This document shows positions 60,525 to 64,000 of a DNA stretch of 64,000 bases, one piece after another. Positions within the stretch are counted from its first letter, which is position 1, and every line of letters begins with the position of its first letter. The notes below the pieces were generated by a model that worked only from the letters and a program-made list of their open reading frames with translations, was not told the DNA's origin and made no database searches. The position numbers and the translations under genes are program-made. Origin of the DNA: Virgisporangium aliadipatigenens (GTDB lineage: Bacteria; Actinomycetota; Actinomycetes; Mycobacteriales; Micromonosporaceae); the NCBI RefSeq assembly GCF_016863615.1, contig NZ_BOPF01000001.1:80281-144280 (forward strand), given 5' to 3'.

Positions 60525-63500
60525 GTGGGTTACGGCCTGGGGGTCGATCTCGGCACGACGTACACCGCGGCCGCGGTGCGGTCGGCGGGAACGGTCGAGA
60601 TCGCGCAGCTCGGGGCGCGCCGTGCCGAGATCCCGTCCCTGGTCTACGTGCATCCCGACGGGGCGGTGCTGGTCGGCGAGGCCGCCGAGCGGCGCGGACT
60701 GCTCGAGCCCGCGCGGCTGGCGCGGGAGTTCAAGCGGCGGGTGGGCGACCCGGTGCCGGTGCTCGTCGGCGGGTCCCCGTACTCCGCGCACGCCCTCATG
60801 GCCCGGCTCCTCGCCCACGTGGTGGACACCGTTTCCGGACTGCAGGACGGGCCGCCGTCGACGGTCACGGTCACGCATCCCGCCAACTGGGGGCCGTTCA
60901 AGCGCGAGTTGTTGGAACAGGCGGTGCGGCTGGCCGACGTCTCGGCGGTGACGCTGCGTTCCGAGCCCGAGGCCGCGGCACTCCGCTTCGCCGCCACCGA
61001 ACGCGTTCAGGCCGGCGAGATCATCGCCGTCTACGACCTGGGCGGCGGCACCTTCGACGCGGCGGTGCTGCGCAAGACCGACGACGGGTTCAACCTGCTG
61101 GGCCAGCCCGAGGGCATCGAGCAGCTCGGCGGCATCGACTTCGACGAGGCCGTCTTCGCGCACGTGCTCAACACGCTCGGAGACGTCGCCGAGCGCCTCG
61201 ACTTCGACGACGACGCCACCACCTCGGCCCTGGCCCGCCTGCGGCGCGACTGCGTGGAGGCCAAGGAGGCGCTCTCCTACGACACCGAGGTGATGATCCC
61301 GGTCGCGCTGCCGGACCTGCACACCCGCGTCCGGCTGAACCGCTCCGAGTTCGAACAGATGATCACGCCCGTGCTGGCCGACACGATCGGCGCCCTCCGA
61401 CGCGCACTGCGCTCGGCGGAACTGGGCCCGGCGGACCTGCGGGGGATCCTCCTCGCCGGCGGCTCGTCGCGGATTCCGTTGATCAGCCAGCTCGTCGGGG
61501 CGGAGTTCGGTGTGCCGACGGTGCTCGACCCGTCGCCCGAACACAGCATCGCCATCGGCGCGGCGATCGTCTCCCTGCCGCCCGCTCCGCCGCCTCCCGC
61601 CGACCCGCCGCCCACCGAGCCCGAGGCCGCGGAACCCGAGGCACCCCAACCGCCGCCGCGCCGCAAGGGGCTGGCCGCGTTGCTGCGGCGTCAGCAGGTG
61701 CGCGAGTCGCACCCGCCCACGCCGCCACCGGCCACGCCGCCCGCGACCCCGGCCGAGCCCGAGCCGCCGGTCATCCTCCCCTCGCCGCCGCCCCGCGAAC
61801 CGTTGCCGGTCAAGGGCGAGAGCGCACCGGCGCTGGACGACGTGCCGCCGTCGGTGCTCGGCGCGGATCGGCGCGACATCGAGACGACCCGCTTCGTGCG
61901 GCGGGGCGAGGACGTGCCGGCGGCCTTCCAACGCCCGATCGACCCCACGCCTTTCCCGCGCCCGGTCGAGCCCGCGCCGACGGGTTTCCAGCGCCCGGTC
62001 GAGCCCGCGCCGACGGGTTTCCAGCGGCCGGTCGACCCCGCGCCCGCGGGTTTCCCGCGTCCGGCCGAGCCCCCACCTACGCCGAACGAGGATCCGACGT
62101 GGGTCGTGCGCGCACCCGTCGCGGGCCCCGCCGGGACGGCTCCACCGCCGGTAGGGCGTACCGCGCCCACGCGGTCGCCCGTCGAGGACCCCGACGCCCT
62201 CACCGAACGCCTGACGCCACCGGCCGAGGCACCCACCGAGCGGTTCGGGTTTCCCGTGGTGGACCCGACGGACCGGTTCGTCGCGCGGCCGGGGCGCGCG
62301 TCGGTGCCGCCGCCGGGACCGGTCGGGCGCGCCGGTGTGGCGCCCCCGGTGGAGCCGTTCCCGGGTCGGCCCGTGCCCACGGATCCGCGCACGGGCGCGG
62401 CCTCCGGTGGTGTGCCGCCGGTCGACCCGCGCACCGGAACGCCCTCCGGCCGTGTGGCGCCCGCGGATGCACGCACGGGCGCGGTCCCCGGCGGTGTCGC
62501 GCCGGCCGTCGATCCGCGCACGGGATCCGTTGTGCCGTCGGGGGATTCGCGGCCCGCCACGCCACCCGGCGACCGGATCCCGTCGAGCGAGCAGACCACG
62601 TTCCTGCGCGGCGAGACCACGGCTGGGCGGGCACCGGTCCCGGGTGAGGAGCCGACCGCTCTCATCGGCGGTACACCGATCCAGGCCGCTCCGGACGAAC
62701 CCACCGCGCTGACGCCGCTGCCCACCACCCCGGATGCCCCGCCCACGCGCCCCGGCCCCCGACCGCCGACGTGGACCGGGATCCGGCCGCCCGCCGTGCC
62801 ACCCGTCCCGCAGCAGCCGGGGCACCCGCAGTCCTGGACACCGCCGCAGCACCCGCAGCACCCGCAGTCCTGGACACCTCCCGTGCCACCGTCCTCGGCG
62901 ACATCCGCGCCGCCTGTCCCGTCGGCACCGCCCGGGCCGCCGACGTGGGCGCCGGCCACCAGCCCGGAGCCGCCCACGGCGCCGATCAACCCGGCCGGCC
63001 CGCCGCCGACCTGGGTGCCCGGCACCCCGCAGCAAGGCCCGCCTCCGCAGCCCGCCGCACCGCCGACGTGGGCACCGGAGCCGCCTACCGCACCGCTGAA
63101 CCAGACCGGTGCGCCGACCTGGACCCCGGGCACGCCGCCTCCCGGGCCGGGTCGGCCGGTGCGTCCCAGTGGAGCGCGTGGGGCGGTGCCGCCGGCCGGA
63201 TCCGGGCCGCCGCCGCAGTACGGGGCGCCGCAGTACGGACAGCCGCCTCAGGGGCAGGCGCCGTACGGTGGGCCGGCTCAGGGGCCGCCGACCTCGGCAG
63301 GGCAGCGATTCGGCGCCGGGCCGCAGGGCGCGCAGCCGTCGGGTCCGCCTGCTTACGGCGTGCCGCCGGGTGATCGTCAGCCGCAGCAGGGTCCGCAGTC
63401 GTCGGGCCCGCATTCCTACGGTGTGCCTTCGGGCGACCGTCAGTCCCCGGGTGCGCAGCCGTCAGGTCCGCCTGCCTACGGTGTGCCGCCGGGTGATCGT

Positions 63501-64000
63501 CAGTCGCAGCAGGGTGCCCAGCCCTCGGGTCCGCCGCAAGCACCGCAGCCCTACGGCCCCGCCCAGGGTCAGCAACCCTTCGGCGTCCCGCCGCAGGGCC
63601 AGCAGTACCAGGGTCCGCAGCCGCACGGGCCGCAGCCCTACGGCACGCCGCCCCAGGGCGGAGCAGCCGCACCCGGCCAGTACCCGCCCATCGCGCAGCA
63701 GCCGGGTTTCGAGCCACCGACGTCGGGCTCGCAGCCGCCGGCCCCCACCCGGCCCGGTCCTCGGCCGCCCACCCTCGGGCGGCCCGGTCCGTCGCAGTCC
63801 GGATTCCACGCACCCGTCTCGGGCCCGTCCGGCTACCAGCCGCCGATCCAGGCCCCGCCCGGCCAGCAGCCGCCCGTCCCGGGCCGGTCCGCCTTCCAGC
63901 CAACGGCTCCGGACCAGCGCGGCCAGCAGCCACCCGTCCCGGACCAGCGCGGCCAGCAGCCACCCGTCCCGGACCAGCGCGGCCAGCAGCCGCCCGTCCC
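60525..64000 (+). CDS. Hsp70-like ATPase with long Pro/Gln-rich tail, 3'-truncated by the window edge
   Basis: At least 1158 residues. An actin-like Hsp70 ATPase domain occupies about 1-350: GVDLGTTYTAAAV (phosphate 1), VYDLGGGTFDAAVL (phosphate 2), RSEPEAAALRFA, and ILLAGGSSRIPLI (adenosine). The peptide-binding domain of DnaK is missing. Instead there is an 800-residue Pro/Thr/Gly/Gln-rich, repeat-filled tail with no stop before the window end. GTG 60525 is chosen for its GGGGG ribosome site; GTG 60510 is in frame. It is the third gene of the operon divergent from the injection system. Confidence 0.9.
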   Translation, partial: MGYGLGVDLGTTYTAAAVRSAGTVEIAQLGARRAEIPSLVYVHPDGAVLVGEAAERRGLLEPARLAREFKRRVGDPVPVLVGGSPYSAHALMARLLAHVVDTVSGLQDGPPSTVTVTHPANWGPFKRELLEQAVRLADVSAVTLRSEPEAAALRFAATERVQAGEIIAVYDLGGGTFDAAVLRKTDDGFNLLGQPEGIEQLGGIDFDEAVFAHVLNTLGDVAERLDFDDDATTSALARLRRDCVEAKEALSYDTEVMIPVALPDLHTRVRLNRSEFEQMITPVLADTIGALRRALRSAELGPADLRGILLAGGSSRIPLISQLVGAEFGVPTVLDPSPEHSIAIGAAIVSLPPAPPPPADPPPTEPEAAEPEAPQPPPRRKGLAALLRRQQVRESHPPTPPPATPPATPAEPEPPVILPSPPPREPLPVKGESAPALDDVPPSVLGADRRDIETTRFVRRGEDVPAAFQRPIDPTPFPRPVEPAPTGFQRPVEPAPTGFQRPVDPAPAGFPRPAEPPPTPNEDPTWVVRAPVAGPAGTAPPPVGRTAPTRSPVEDPDALTERLTPPAEAPTERFGFPVVDPTDRFVARPGRASVPPPGPVGRAGVAPPVEPFPGRPVPTDPRTGAASGGVPPVDPRTGTPSGRVAPADARTGAVPGGVAPAVDPRTGSVVPSGDSRPATPPGDRIPSSEQTTFLRGETTAGRAPVPGEEPTALIGGTPIQAAPDEPTALTPLPTTPDAPPTRPGPRPPTWTGIRPPAVPPVPQQPGHPQSWTPPQHPQHPQSWTPPVPPSSATSAPPVPSAPPGPPTWAPATSPEPPTAPINPAGPPPTWVPGTPQQGPPPQPAAPPTWAPEPPTAPLNQTGAPTWTPGTPPPGPGRPVRPSGARGAVPPAGSGPPPQYGAPQYGQPPQGQAPYGGPAQGPPTSAGQRFGAGPQGAQPSGPPAYGVPPGDRQPQQGPQSSGPHSYGVPSGDRQSPGAQPSGPPAYGVPPGDRQSQQGAQPSGPPQAPQPYGPAQGQQPFGVPPQGQQYQGPQPHGPQPYGTPPQGGAAAPGQYPPIAQQPGFEPPTSGSQPPAPTRPGPRPPTLGRPGPSQSGFHAPVSGPSGYQPPIQAPPGQQPPVPGRSAFQPTAPDQRGQQPPVPDQRGQQPPVPDQRGQQPPV
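61962..62060 (+). repeat. 33-bp tandem repeats in the Hsp70-like gene
   Basis: Three copies begin at 61962, 61995 and 62028 and encode PVEPAPTGFQR with small changes. A shorter, degenerate copy precedes them from 61935. They lie in the disordered tail. Confidence 0.85.
63911..64000 (+). repeat. 30-bp tandem repeats in the Hsp70-like gene
   Basis: Three virtually identical 30-bp units encode DQRGQQPPVP, with a single base change in the last one. The array is cut by the window end, so the true copy number is unknown. Confidence 0.9.

Noticed and set aside
60282..63413. 1043-codon minus-strand frame opposite the Hsp70-like gene
   Set aside because: Arg-rich shadow; the plus-strand frame has intact Hsp70 ATPase motifs and runs off the window.
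1..64000. Prophage, integrative element, CRISPR array or tRNA-linked island
   Set aside because: No integrase, transposase, terminase, capsid, tRNA or spacer-repeat pattern was seen; the phage-like genes belong to an injection system.

Overview
The window comes from a high-GC actinobacterium. GTG starts, GTGA/ATGA stop-start overlaps, a SigE-type sigma factor, a DUF574-type methyltransferase, STAND/TPR and WD40 proteins and an STM4011-STM4015 locus are all typical of filamentous actinomycetes. The overall style suggests Micromonosporaceae, but that placement is inference. No rRNA, tRNA, CRISPR array, transposase or integrase was recognised.

Layout. 1-3496: 3' part of a secreted multidomain GH87 alpha-1,3-glucanase. 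3586-7187: HEAT-repeat protein, small secreted four-cysteine protein, spermidine-synthase-like protein. 7281-13856: beta-mannoside utilisation island (lipoprotein binding protein, two CUT1 permeases, convergent GH2 beta-mannosidase, LacI regulator) with three related TTAACCGGTTA-type operators. 13821-19603: STAND ATPase with TPRs, YCII protein, large subtilisin-like protease. 19777-25726: the STM4015 (duplicated)-STM4014-STM4013-STM4012-STM4011 operon, a conserved set of unknown function holding two leucine-rich proteins, an ATP-grasp enzyme, an alkaline-phosphatase-superfamily hydrolase and two radical SAM enzymes. 25827-28997: four-gene operon of two membrane proteins (one ABA4-like), histidine kinase and response regulator. 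29008-42167: sigma factor with membrane partner, P450, WD40 protein, MerR regulator, methyltransferases, CsbD, GNAT, an orphan HoxX, an Ig-like single-pass membrane protein, class IV aminotransferase, a damaged NUDIX gene and a PemK/MazF-like protein.

42239-57838 (minus strand): an extracellular-type contractile injection system (eCIS). In transcription order: AAA+ ATPase, DUF4255 cap, sheath, tube, small tail protein, DUF6760-like protein, second tube protein, a 964-residue DUF4157 protein with an HELTH motif, LysM hub protein, VgrG-like spike, PAAR tip, gp25-like wedge, baseplate J, gpI-like protein and a zinc-ribbon membrane protein. No tail fibre or conventional tape measure was found. 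Divergent from it on the plus strand (57862-64000) are a signal-less peptidoglycan hydrolase (transglycosylase plus NlpC/P60-like plus calcium-type repeats), an Ig/SPOR-like membrane protein and an Hsp70-like ATPase with a long Pro/Gln-rich tail that runs off the window.

How they work together. The particle genes are translationally linked by stop-start overlaps. Two junctions are filled by related mini-ORFs that begin on one neighbour's stop and end on the next neighbour's start; a third, shorter one sits in the divergent operon. The signal-less hydrolase is the best candidate payload. The most interesting material is the eCIS with these features and the duplicated STM4015 locus, where both leucine-rich proteins end in the same short tail.
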